In this document: positions 38,576-51,000 of the stretch, one piece after another
How positions within the stretch are numbered: position 1 is the first letter of the stretch
Layout of the letters: the number at the start of each line of letters is the position of its first letter
Made by a program: the position numbers and the translations under genes
Assembly: GCA_034620365.1 (NCBI GenBank)
Contig: JAQGEQ010000084.1
Coordinates: 2,604,001-2,668,000 of the forward strand
Reading direction: 5' to 3'
DNA length: 64,000 bases
From: Pegea sp. RAD2-039
Lineage: Eukaryota; Chordata; Thaliacea; Salpida; Salpidae
The notes under the pieces: generated by a model
Told to the model about the DNA's origin: nothing
Seen by the model: only the letters and a program-made list of their open reading frames with translations
Database searches by the model: none

Positions 38576-41500
38576 ATGATGAACGCGATGCCTACGCACC
38601 CTCATCACCAAACACAGCAAGAACTGCTGGATGCTGCAGCAGCAGCGGCGGCCGTTAATACTGGTCAAGGTGCAAGCAGCGTCCATTCCTATAATGACTT
38701 CTATCAGTCCAATTCAATCGCAGCAGCTTCTGCAAGAAACCAGCAAGCCAGTGTTGGTCACCCTTACTCTACTACACTCGATTATAGTTCGCCTGCACCA
38801 GGAACTTCCAGCCCATATTGCTTTCCTTGGCTGTCTGCATCTGGAAACAATCCTTACAACGCAGCTGGAGCGAGTTCCTACATCCAGTCAGCCCAATACG
38901 GGATGACCGCCATAGCACCGGCTGCAAGACCTTTTTTTCCTCATACTATTGGGACTGACTTCTCATGGCTTTCTCTAAGCAATCCTGCCGAGATTTATAA
39001 AATGGTCCGTCCACCTTATTCGTATTCGGCCCTCATAGCCATGGCTATCCATAATTCACCTGACAAGAAACTAACTCTTTCACAAATCTACCAATATGTA
39101 GCTGAAAATTTTCCTTTTTACAAGAAGAGTCGAGCTGGCTGGCAAAATTCCATCCGCCACAACCTTTCGCTCAATGATTGTTTCAAGAAAGTTGCTCGTG
39201 ATGAAGATGATCCTGGAAAAGGCAACTATTGGGCTTTGGACCCAAACTGCGAGAAGATGTTTGATAACGGCAATTTCAGGTAAATCATATTTTATTATAT
39301 CGATCATATTATCGACGATTTAACTTTAAGATAAGAGATCTGTGTTTCATGCTTCTGCTATAAGTAACCGACGCCATTTTATATTTTTTGTTGTTAGTGG
39401 TGATGGTTGCGACAAAGCTTCTAATTGCTCTTACTATAAATCATTTTCACTTTATTTTCAACCGCCTGAACAAATTTATCTTATTTTTAAATTAGTGATG
39501 TAAACTATAGAAACCTGAAAGTTATAATTGCGCGAAAACGTTGCTAACCAGGTCTATGGTACACTTTTGTTGTTAAACTTACTTTTTAGTTAGTTAGGGC
39601 TAAGTGTTAGTGTTGTTGAAATAAAGCATTATTTAATAATTTATAAAGCAGCCTAATGAAAGCTTTATGCTTTGACATATAATTAATCTATTGAGTTTAC
39701 TTCTGATCGAGACTTGCGGTCAGCGGTTAACATGTTGTTGACTGCTTTCTTAAAATTCACCATGCTGGTACTTGGACTTTATTTTCAAAATAAATGATTC
39801 ATTTAATCGTTGGTTGTTCAGATAAGACTTTAATCTATCAGTCATTTTAGATGAATCTTCAAAAATTCATTTATTTCTATTTAAAGCCTTTCATAATATC
39901 AGCAAACCTTTCTGGCTGAAAGTCAATTTTGAGTTTGTCGATAATAATGAATTCATAGTATTTGTTATTGTAAAAAATACGCATAAGTTAAAAGAAAAGT
40001 AAAAAGTCGTCTTTCTATGTTTAGGTTCAAATTTGACTAAAGTTAAAATTCAAACAGCTTAAAATTAGAGTGTTCGTTTTGTTCAATGAACTCGCTAGAC
40101 AATAACATCAACTTGAATATTTTCTATTTTACCCAATTAGCTGCCGTATTTTTTGACCTTGATAAACGGTTTACGTCAACTTTGCTTCTAACTGCTAAGT
40201 AGTAGTCTAATTAAGTAAGATAATTGAAGCTGCAAGCTCTACTTCTTCTTTTGAAGCAAGAAATATATTTTCTGAACAATTGTTTTACTTTTTCAGAGAA
40301 TTGGGAAATAAAATTTACCTTAATTGTAAATAATATCAGCTTTTAATATTATTAAATCACATTTTTGGGGTTAATCTCAACTCAACTTTTGTATAACTTT
40401 GTTGATTGAACTCATTCAAAAACCTTTAAAACTTATTTTTAGCTTTCTTTATTGTTTTGAAGCTAAGTTATGTATAGTAAAAGTCAATACTTTGCTTTTA
40501 TTCAAGAACTGATATATAAAATTATCTATTCAATAATATGAAATGAAAAGTTTTTCAAACAAACTCTGAGTCCTTAAAGATGACAAGTTTGAGCTCTTGC
40601 AAATCTAATTTTCATTTTTAAAGCTCTAATCTGTAAGAAGAGATTAATAGAATTTATAATTTCAAAGTTGCTTTGAGCTTCTTTTTAGTATTTTAGAATC
40701 AGCTTCTTAAAATCAAATTATTGATTAACTTGATAGAAATATGTTCAAACTCTCAAGTTAACAGCATAAATGAGTTCTTTTTATATAACTAAGGTAATAT
40801 ACAGACAAGTACCAAAATGAAATTTTTAAATTGTCATATATCTATTTAAAGTTTCCAAGTCAGCATCAGATCAGCTCAAAGAAAATTGAAATTATATGAA
40901 ACGCGTTTCAATCCTTACATTTATCATTTTGAATCGCGAAGCTGATGTATGCTAACGTTTGTTGATATAATGCGCCTAATCGAGCTGATACGTTTAACTT
41001 GTTCCTTCTTGTAGCCTCAAGCATTTGTTGAGAATCTTACACTAAGCAATGAGTTTGCAGCTGATAAATGTGTGCACGTAGACTTTTAGGATAGTTGTTC
41101 GATATTATTTTCTTGTGTCAACGCCTACATTATTTGTCGTGGGTGAAAAAGATGTCATGGCATGCTCACAGGGCCGTTGTCGCAACGAACAGGCTGACCT
41201 TTTAACTTACAGGTCTGCCTGTCTATAAACAAAGCGTCTCAATTGTAAACATAAAACTCGGGGCAGAGAAAAAACTTTAGAAAATCACATAATTGTTTAT
41301 TGAGCTTTAAAAACTTCTTGCTGAAAATCGATAATTACATTTTAACTTTTTTCGTCAAGTTTTTATTTACGACTTGAAAAATATACTTCCAATCGAATCA
41401 CCGAATTTTCTTTTCTGAAACTTTGTTATATAAATTCAAATAGTTAAGGTTTTGCAATTTATTTAATCTTTCCTGAGTTTTGTATTAAAATTGAATTTAT

Positions 41501-44500
41501 TATATTTCTCAGGCTTGAATATTACAAATATTTCTTTTAAATATGACAGAAAGCTATGTTATTTATGTATTGATGCTTAAAACTACAATCAACAAGATTA
41601 TTTATACACCTGCTTTAGTTAACTAACTATAAGAAGTTATCGTTGGTCTTGAAGCTTTAAATTGATGCCATCTTAAGCAGATAAAAAAAGATGGAAAGAT
41701 TTAAGGACTTATGAACAATCATTAACCCATCTAGCACCTGGTTATATGACCATATCACTAAACATATGATTATTTTCGTTTAAGTCCGCCTTTTTCATAA
41801 TGCATAAGCTCGAACCGTCTGTCAACAAACCTAAATTGGTATTGCTTTGTTGGATTTATTTTGATTTTTAAGATCAAAAAATCAGTTCACAGTTTTTAAA
41901 ATGGCTGAATTTACCAGCTTTTCATCTATTGGTTATTAAATTAAAATATTAGATTATTAAGACAGCATAGTGTAAAAAGAATTAATGAAATAAAAGTATT
42001 GATAGGTCATAAAAAATGTATACAACTTTATTGCTGTAACTTAAACGTTTAACGTAACTTAATAATTTGTGTTTGTAATGAAGTTTTGTGAAAATGAGTT
42101 AATTTTTCATACAATAATCATATTTATAAAAAAGCAATTATTTTTGATATCCATATCTCCATAAAGAATTTGACGAAACCATTAAAAATTTATTTCACTT
42201 ATATCTTATCTGATTAGTTTAAAAATATTTTACTAAATACTTCTTGCTTCATTTCTTCTGAATTAGCAACACAAGTAGCTTAAACAGAAAAAAATTGTTA
42301 ATTCCTATTCTCATTAACTTTTGTAACTTTAAAGATTAAAAGTTAAGAAATTTTAAAAACATTTTTCAACTAAAGCAAATTAATAAACAATCGAGCTGAG
42401 AACATGGGTACAAAGGAAAACTTGACACAAAACAAACTGTTTCTTTTATTGCAAATGTCACAATGACTTTACCATGCTCATCTCAAAAACGTTGAATCCT
42501 TTTTTACAGTAGTAAAATTGCCAAGTAGACTTTTTTTCAACTAAAGAATTTAGTTCACCTTCTTATGGTTTTTCTGAACCATCTGAATAGTTTATTGTCA
42601 AATAGATTTTGTGGTTAAAATTTAAATTAAACTTTAATTGAGTCTTCCGGCTTTTCTTGATTAAAATTCATTTTTTTAGAGATAAAAACTTACTTTTTTA
42701 TAGCAGTATGCAATTAATTACTACAAGCCATAAATCTTACCTTTGTTTCTCAAGTATTAACTTTGTTAGTTGGCTCTTTAAACAGATTAAGCAATTGAGT
42801 TTAACAGCAAAGATAGGTGAAAAATGAAGTATCTTTTAATAAACGTCATTTAGAAAAATAGTTTATTTTTTTATTGAATTTTTGAAGAAGTTATTTGAAT
42901 ATATTTTTTATCTCTGAAATATACATTCGAAATAAATAGAGTAGTTAGACTTCCGTTTTGTGGGTTTAAAACTATTTTTTTAAAGTTGTAGAAACAAGCT
43001 TGGTAAACATTGCCACTTTACCTAACTTGTTTTAAATATTCATAGATACAGCAAGCTTTGAGACCAGTTTTTTTGCTTGTCATATTTTTACTGCAACAAA
43101 ACCTTCTCCACAAATTCATGGCTTTTATCATCTTTCGAGTAAAATGATCATTTTGTGTCTTCAGTATGTTTAAGCTGCGATGGTAAAATGATGTATTAAG
43201 TTAAGAGATTAGATAGAACTATGTCTCATTTTTTTGCTCTTATCTTTAGAATCGTTTGCTCACTAATCTAGTATTTGATCATTAGGACTTGAACAGCAAA
43301 TTTTGTTCACTTTTCAAGTAATTTATTTCCACTTTTCAACAAATCTTACGTTTTAAGGATTCTTTGTATCTTTAATAGAACATAACCGCAGATTTTAATG
43401 TAAATAATTAATCAGTAAGAAACTAATATTGGCTTGTGCTATTTAGAGGATTTCTTAATTCTAATTTGCTGTCCTAATGTTGTTAAGTAGAAACCTCAAC
43501 TATTAAAGAAACTTGTTATGTTTCTGACAACATCAATGTAAAAATAAACTTTTTTTGACTTGCATGGAAAGTTATCATGAGTAATCATCTTTTCAAACAG
43601 CTTCTCAATATTCTATTTCCGGAAAGAAACTAATGATGAGTGCTCTACTCATTTCCGCTCTCTCACTAAAAAAATCTCGATTTCGACTTCCGCTTATCAG
43701 ATTATTTCAATTTTGTTTAGACGGAAGCGGAAACGACGTGATCATAATGGCTCTATAGGCAAAGATACTATGGAACCTCGTCAATCAGGCTTCGGACTAC
43801 CTATAATCCCTCCTCCACTATCAGCCAGCAATAGCGCATTGAAACCAATGTCGTTACTTGAATCTCAGCAGCTTCATCATGTTCAAGGATCTTCATCCCG
43901 TATGGATTCAAGTCCTGTAACCAGTCAGCAGCAACATCAACCCACTCAACCACAGCAGCTTACACATTCTGGTGGTTTAGTCTCTGGATTAGATATTAAG
44001 ATGCATGTAAATGGAAATGCTCGATATGATAAAGAGCTACCCACAACTCCTCATGCAGCTAGTAATATGCATGTAAAACCTGAGATTTCATCTCAACATT
44101 CAGTTGAATCACTAGATGGGGTCTCCCGTAACTCCATGACGCCTGGAGTGACTCAACAACCACTACAGAGAAGCTCTCAAGACATAATTGGAGTTGGTCA
44201 TAACAGCAATGGAGGTGCTGGTTCAATCATGGACCAATGTCAGCGTTATGGTATTGGTGCAAGTGCTATGCATTCACTTGTCCCAACTGCTGATAGTCCC
44301 AATCATCTTGGAGGATATGCGATGCATTCATCGCAGAACCAACAGATGCATGGGAGCCACGCTTACTCACATGCTTCGCTTGCTCCAAACAACAATCGAT
44401 TACAAGCAACTTTAAGTAACACCCAACAACCAAGCCACAATACAAGTGGAAGTGGAGGTTTTAACTTTAGTGTAACTGATCTGATGCTTCAGAATCGTAA

Positions 44501-44507
44501 GATGTAA
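38576..44507 (+). CDS. foxI: FoxI forkhead transcription factor (gene B, canonical)
   Basis: Nuclear regulator of the FoxI class. Exons 38576-39279 and 43721-44507 join to 496 aa. The start is the first ATG of a tandem ATG-ATG. Residues 15-30 include a run of seven alanines. Before the domain are two motifs I recognise from vertebrate Fox[18 protein letters not shown], and TDFSWLSLS just ahead of the forkhead. The domain spans about 145-235 ([20 protein letters not shown] at 191-196, [14 protein letters not shown] at its end), followed by RKRKRR as a nuclear localisation signal. The C-terminal half is Gln/His/Ser-rich and ends with FSVTDLM (484-490), an eh1-like motif of the kind that recruits Groucho/TLE corepressors. 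The intron splits the Arg codon (AG|GTAAAT ... TTTTGTTTAG|A) in phase 2. Assignment to FoxI is near certain. A role in ionocyte or ectodermal fate is known for vertebrate members and only inferred here. Confidence 0.97.
39280..43720 (+). other. Intron of foxI gene B
   Basis: A 4,441-nt phase 2 intron, eight times longer than its counterpart in gene A. Mostly AT-rich. A more balanced block at 40900-41280 carries an X-box-like inverted repeat (41175-41187) and two forkhead words (41225-41231 and 41245-41251), which makes it a candidate intronic enhancer. Confidence 0.9.
41175..41251. promoter_or_regulatory. Candidate intronic enhancer core: X-box-like site plus two FOX sites
   Basis: CGTTG-TCG-CAACG at 41175-41187 resembles paired RFX half-sites. 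ATAAACA at 41225-41231 and GTAAACA at 41245-41251 both fit the forkhead consensus RYAAAYA and start exactly 20 bp apart on the same strand, about two helical turns. Forkhead words are common by chance in AT-rich DNA, so the support is the spacing and the island context. Autoregulation by FoxI is a hypothesis. Confidence 0.3.
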
Positions 44508-45510
44508 ACGTCTTAAAGAGATGGTTTTAGCATTGAACAAGCATCGAATGTTGTAATTTAACACGAAAAGAAATTTTGTATTTCTTTTGTGTCAGTTTTA
44601 ATTGTTTACAGTTTTTGTTTTGTCGCTGATATCTCTATAATAAGATATTTAGACATTTTTAACAAAACATTATTTCTATAATTCAATTGATTATTTTAAT
44701 GTTTATGTAAAATTTTTTCACAACTGTGTTTTTCGCTTTACTTTGTATGGAAAGAGCTTTTGAACTACAGTGTCCTCTAAAATTCATCCTAATATAAACT
44801 ACAAGCTTAAGTCTAAAGTAGTGTTTGTAGTAGTCATATACTGCGGCATACTTTCTCCTTGTTAAAAATTATCCATTTTTCTGGTAATAATCAAATTAAC
44901 TAAACATAACATTCAACTTAACTTATACTTCTAAAGCTAGCCTTTGATATCAACGTTTTTTTCACCGTTTGTACTGACTTGATTTTTCATTGACAAGTTT
45001 GAACGTTTCTAGAGAATATATTTATGATTTATTTCATGAATTACCTCAGCGGCACATTTGGATTTACATCATTTACAATGTTCGCAATGTTACAATTATG
45101 TGGCGGTGACGTTTATATTTTAGCTTTCTGTGCCAGAAAAGTAAACTTTAAATAGTTTACTTTTTATAATTTTGTTTTATCTAAAATGTTATGATTTCTT
45201 CTTATTTGATAGATTTTTTTATTCTGTACTCATCCACAGGCTGTTAATTTTGTGGCTGTTAAAATCGTTTATTAACATTTCATATCGTTTTTATTTGTCT
45301 TTTAAGTATAAATTAAAGTAATCCTCCAAAATTAAGAAAAAAACTTCTTCAAGACCAACCCTTTTCTTTTTATGTGAACTTTGATTTCGGTTATTGAAAA
45401 CTACTGAATTATTTAAAATATTTTTTAACATGATAATGAAAACTCATAAAGCAGTCAGAAAACACCCTAACATTATTATTTCTCTGGTAGTTTACAAATA
45501 AATCTGAAAA
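44508..45510 (+). other. Probable 3' UTR of foxI gene B
   Basis: AT-rich sequence after the TAA. The first clear AATAAA hexamer I find is at 45497-45502, about 1 kb past the stop. Nearer variant signals could be used instead. Confidence 0.3.
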
Positions 45511-46600
45511 GCAATCTACAAAGTAATTTAAAAACTTTTCCAATAGATGTTAGCGTTGTATGAGTAATTCACGGCAAACTTGAATATTTTAGATTTTAAT
45601 ATTTCGTACTATAGTTGTTGCTTTCATTATCTTTGGAGCTACCATTAATATGAAGTTCAATTTCTTCTTTATGTTCTTTTTTTATCTTTTTTGACCTTTT
45701 CTGTATGTGCCCTTTGATGTTATTGCGTCATTACTGCACGCAGAAGTTTGGGTTAATTAAAAGAGTGATAGATAATTGTTGGTGGTTTTATTGTCAATTT
45801 GATTTACTGGTAGGTTATTAGACAGTTTTAGTCTATCACATTTGCATAAGTTGTCTTTATGATGATTTTTTAATTTATTTAAAATAATTAGATATAAGAG
45901 CCAATCTTATTTTTTAAATGGGTCTGGAAAACTTATAAAATAAAATATCTAAATACAATTCTGTTTTTAAACAAAGTTTAAATGTCAATTCTGCGATCTA
46001 ATATTTTTATGAATTATTTTCTGGTGGAACTAAAGAATATATAACCTTTGCTTAAATACTGGAAGTAGTTTTACTTCTGTTAGATAAATTCCTGTGATAT
46101 ATCTGTAAGCTATTATTAAAAATGTTAGTTGTAATAAAAATAATCTAGTTTGGTTAATAAATTTAACTGTTTGCAAATACTAAACTTTTATTTACTAGAT
46201 ATCACACTTTTACAAATAAGATATAATTTAAGCATGTTTTTTAGTTGTTTTATCTAAATACGATTGGAGCGTCTTCATTTTAATAAAACATATTTGATAA
46301 AGTCACATCTTTGTTTCTGGGCTCTTCATTTTTGCCTTTACTTCATTATGTCTTGCATATGCAACTGGATTCATTTTATTGTAAATTCTAAATTTTATTT
46401 ACTTTAAGTATAAACTTAATTTTCATTTTAACTATGACAAAACACAAACCTTTTCAAATTGAAAGTTATTTTATAAAATAGAATCAATCAGTTAATATTA
46501 ACTTACAAAATTATAAAATTATTTGTTGATAAGTGAAAACAAAGAAATTAAAAGGTATCAAACTACAATCAATACTTTTATAAAGTTTAAGCAATTATAC
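45510..46600. other. Intergenic AT-rich DNA
   Basis: No supported feature was seen. Confidence 0.6.
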
Positions 46601-46880
46601 AATTTTCGAGTTATTACGGCGAAATCTGATTTACTTGTACTTGAGAATCTTCTAATCCATACTATAAATCATAATCTTTGCAAGATAACTCATCAACAGG
46701 ATTTTTCATTAGAAAGATGTGGTTTTAATGACAAACACACCCAGGCACGTTGATAGGCTTACATGTACATTGCTATAGTGGTGTAAACATTTGAAAAAAC
46801 AGTTGAGTCAATTGCCATAGCAACTATGAGTCTGGCCTTGAGGTGTTTAGCGGATCAGTTTGAAAGATAAAATTGTTTGG
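46600..46880. promoter_or_regulatory. Downstream island with near-consensus X-box
   Basis: A more balanced block 2.1-2.4 kb after foxI. ATTGCCATAGCAAC at 46811-46824 matches 12 of 14 positions of the RFX X-box consensus GTTGCCATGGCAAC. GTAAACA at 46783-46789 is a forkhead word. A possible 3' regulatory element of foxI, by inference. Confidence 0.3.
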
Positions 46881-47560
46881 GGAAATTTTATCAATTATAA
46901 AATTTACTTTTTAAAGATGCAATAGTAAGTATGACTAATAAATTATGGTAATTACTAATACCTTAAAGTAAATCTTTGTTTCTATTTACAAGAAACGCTT
47001 CTACAACTGATTTCTTATAGATGTTGATAGATGATGTGTTATATTAAGGTTTCCTGTCTGATGTAAGACTTTTAATGGCAGTTAATGTAACGTTTTTAAA
47101 CAAATAAACTAATAAATTGATTGCTAGTTATATTTCAATGAATAATATTAAGATAAATATTACGTAATTTGAATCTGTTTATGTTATACCAATCTGGAAC
47201 AATCGACTTTATAATTTCTTGAAAAGTTTCTGTTTAAAGTATTTTCACGCTTTAATTTCAATGATTTATGACAAAATTTGTTGTGAGTTATTTCGACAAA
47301 CTTTAAAGACTTTAAAGAAAAAAAAGTAACTTGATAAGTTTGAAATGTTGACAGGATGAAACAAATAAAATAAAATAGGTCAAAAGTATTTTAATACTTT
47401 CATAAAGATTTATAGCAAGTATTTTTTAGTTATTAAAAAATATAATGATTGAAGTCAACAGTCCTGAATGATCAGAGAGTATTTGTTGAAAAAACTTGAA
47501 ATCACAAAAATTTCAAAATGTTTTCAACACTTATTGCAAAGTTTAAAAATCTGAAGAAGT
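46880..47560. other. Intergenic AT-rich DNA
   Basis: No supported feature was seen. Confidence 0.6.
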
Positions 47561-48080
47561 TGTTTTACGCATATCGAGCGCACGCGTCAAAATAGTTTAT
47601 GCCGAATAATGTCAGATATAAGCAAGAGAGCGTGAGCTACAGTTTGTGTATAAAACGTTTGTTTAGAGTCGATACGCTTTCAAAAAAGTGTATCTCCGCT
47701 TAACTATCATCTACAATCAGCCATGACGAATGATTAGACTCTAAAATCAATTTTCGATAGTCGACAGATACATCAGGATGGAAAATTGTAAGTTTTTGCT
47801 ATCAGGCGCTATATACTTGTTTAAGTTTTGCTCGAGGTGTTCGGCTTGTTGCAAGAAAACTCGGCTTTTCTTCTTAAGGACTTTAAACGTACGAATCATT
47901 ATAAGGTGTGGCTGCCTCATCTATGCTTCGTGAGAAAATATTGAGACGTTTATGATAGACCAACCTCCGGAAGTTTGTATTAAGGCTTCTTAAGCTGCAT
48001 CTAATTCAATCAGAAAACTTTCGTCAGCCAGCTTACGTTGTTGATAGGGTGTTGTTACTCATCACATTTAATCTTACCTT
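47560..48080 (+). other. Promoter-like island with a 51-codon cysteine-rich ORF
   Basis: A CG-containing, balanced block. A TATA-like GTATAAAAC near 47648 is followed about 130 nt later by an ATG at 47778. That ATG opens 51 codons to a TGA at 47931-47933, beginning MENCKFLLSGAIYLFKFCSR and containing seven cysteines overall. GTAAGT inside the fourth and fifth codons could also act as a splice donor, making this a short first exon. No family is recognised. It may equally be a regulatory element with a chance ORF. Confidence 0.2.
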
Positions 48081-51000
48081 GTCAACTCTTGCAATTATTT
48101 TGTGTGGAAAATTTTGCTTTTCTTTTTGAACATATAGAAAATAAAAAGTGAAAATTAGGTTAAGATTATTTTAAAGTAAAAATAAAATTTCTATATCATC
48201 AACTTAATTTTACTAAAAGTAAAAATTATAACTAAATTTGTGAACATTAATTAAACAGAATGATATATCAACAAACTTTTTTGAAAAATTCTTAAAGTAA
48301 ATTTATTGATTAGTTTTTACCTGATTTACAGTTTGCAGTGGTTCGTTAATCATTGTAATAAAGATTGATGCAAGAATGACCCAAATAACTTAAATTTGCT
48401 TAAAAAATCAAATTATGAATTTGCATTAAATCATTCAAAAATAGTTTCACAAGAACAAAATGTTTAAACCAAAATTATCTGCAATGCTAAGCATTTAATT
48501 AATCAATAAGTTTAAATGCTAGAAATTTCGATTAAAAGTTATTTTGACATTTAACAGATAAATTTCGATAAATAGAAACTTTTTTAAGAACTAAAATACT
48601 AGTAAACGTTTGAAATCAATTAAAGTCAAATTATTTTAATAGTTGTTAGGCGACATAGAAGAAACTTGTATAATTCAGGTAACATGACCTTAAGTATCAA
48701 TCATTTAATTATTATTCATTTGTGAGAATATCTTCGAAATAAGGTTAATGTTTTTATTTGATTAATTATTTTTCTTAACTTACTATCCCCTTAATTAATA
48801 TTTTAAAACTAAAACCTCTTATGCAGACTGCTTTTCACAGATTAAATAAATTAAACATTGTAAAATAAATTGTTATTATTTACAAATAAAATATTTTTAT
48901 GCTTCTTAAACGTATTCTTATACTTGCTTAGAACTTATCTTAAAAAAGTCAGATAAATTCTTTGAACTGATATACAAATAAACAATAGATACATAAAAAC
49001 TAACATTTTAACTTGGTCAAACAACATATACATTTAAGTTTCTTTTCGATTAATTAACTTAAAAGCAGTTTACTAATAGTATAATACTTCTAAACGGCCT
49101 TCTTTAGTAAGCTTCTTGTGACTTTAAATCAAACGTTTGCAGTCAACATTTATAGCTTACAACAATTACATCAAGTTATTGAATAGTGTACTTTCTTGAT
49201 CTTGAATATAAATAAGGTTAATTACAAAATAAAATTAAAAAGGCCGTTTTTATGTTAAAGATTACTTTTAATTCATTAGAATTACTGTTTCATATGTTTT
49301 CACGTGTATTTGAAGTAACCACGTTTTTACAAAAGCATTTTGTACTGAGATGTAAAGCTAGTTAGCTTTTCTTAGCTGTATATGCTTAGCAACTATCAAT
49401 ATACTTTAGTAAAACAGAAACAGATCTTTATGCAATCACTTATATAAACAAATACTTATAATAAAATTTTTTCTAAAAGTTATTTTTTATCAATATTTAC
49501 TCATACACTCAATCTTCAATAATCAAAAGAAATTGTTAAATTAAATTATTTTGTATGTTTTAATTTGCGACCTAAATTTTGAAAGTTAAATTTATTTCTT
49601 TGTGTTAAACAGTTTTAATTGTAAGAAAAATAAAAATTCAGAAAAGCATGAATAAACAGTTTTAAAATATTTTATATTATTATAATAAAAAGGTTTTAAA
49701 ATAAGTTTTGTAAAAGCTTTTTCATAAAACAAAAGAATTAATCTATCTGTGTACATTTTGACTACTGAATAAGTCAAAGCTTAAGTAATAAGCAAATGTG
49801 TATAATGGAAAATAAAGATCCAAAATTTGCATTATTCAAGCACATATTACGGGTTTTGTGCCGCAGTCTACAATACTGAAAAGCCTAATGTTAAGCTACT
49901 TTACAGGTTTTACAACAATTATACTGGCGCTATTATTAAATGAAAGGCATTTTAAAGCAATTGAAACATATCGATCTCTTAGATTTAATAGAGTATTTTA
50001 AATGAATGATATTAAGTGCAACAGTTACCGATAACCTAGATAAATTATGCATAAAAATAGCTTAATGTATTTATTGCTTTATTTCTATAAAATCTACACA
50101 TATGCAGTGTCATACTATTTTTATATCGATTATTTTAATCTATTTTTAGAGTTTAATTACTAGTTGTAAGTGAAAAAGCTCTCATAATAAATAAGTACTC
50201 TAAACCTTTAGGTATAAAATACTTATAACAGTTTGCCTGTAGGCATTTTAAATCATGTTGTTCTTTTTAATTCGCTAAAGATATAGAAAATAAAATTACT
50301 GAGACATTAAAATGTGCACAATTTAATTTATGCTTAAACATTTCATTTGAATGACATATTTTGTGAAATTTTGTTTTATTTAAGCTGTAAGCCAACTCAA
50401 TAAATTCAATGAAGTTAAATTCAAATAAATCTCAAATTGTATTGGCATGTATAAGCAAACACCTAAATGTGATGAATACTTATTAATTAAATATAAGCTT
50501 CCATAACTATAAAGTGGAATAAAAATCGATATGTTATTCTGAAATGCAATTTTATAGCTTAATCTTAGAAAGTAAAGTTTTTTTTTTGTGACAACTTTGA
50601 ATAAATTCAAATACTGGAAAATTTATTTCTCTATCATTAATTAATTTAAATGTTTATATATCTATCACTGATTTATTTGCAATAGTTACTCAACATAATA
50701 AGTTGCAAATAATTTCAAATGACTGACCTAGTTTTAATATGCTTAAGTAAAATTTAAGATAGTTTGCTGTCTTACAAGAATACATCCAATGAATATAAAA
50801 ATATATCCAGAAGCTGTGTAAAAAGATTAAACTTTTTTATCAAATTTGTGTAGAAAAATAATTATCATACTACCTTTTGCAGAAAAAATGTTAATAACGT
50901 GAAACAAAGACATTATTCTTTTTAATTTCTACAAGCTTTTGGCATAACAGTTTACAATTAAACTTATTTATGGATTATGATTCAAGCATAGACAGAATCT

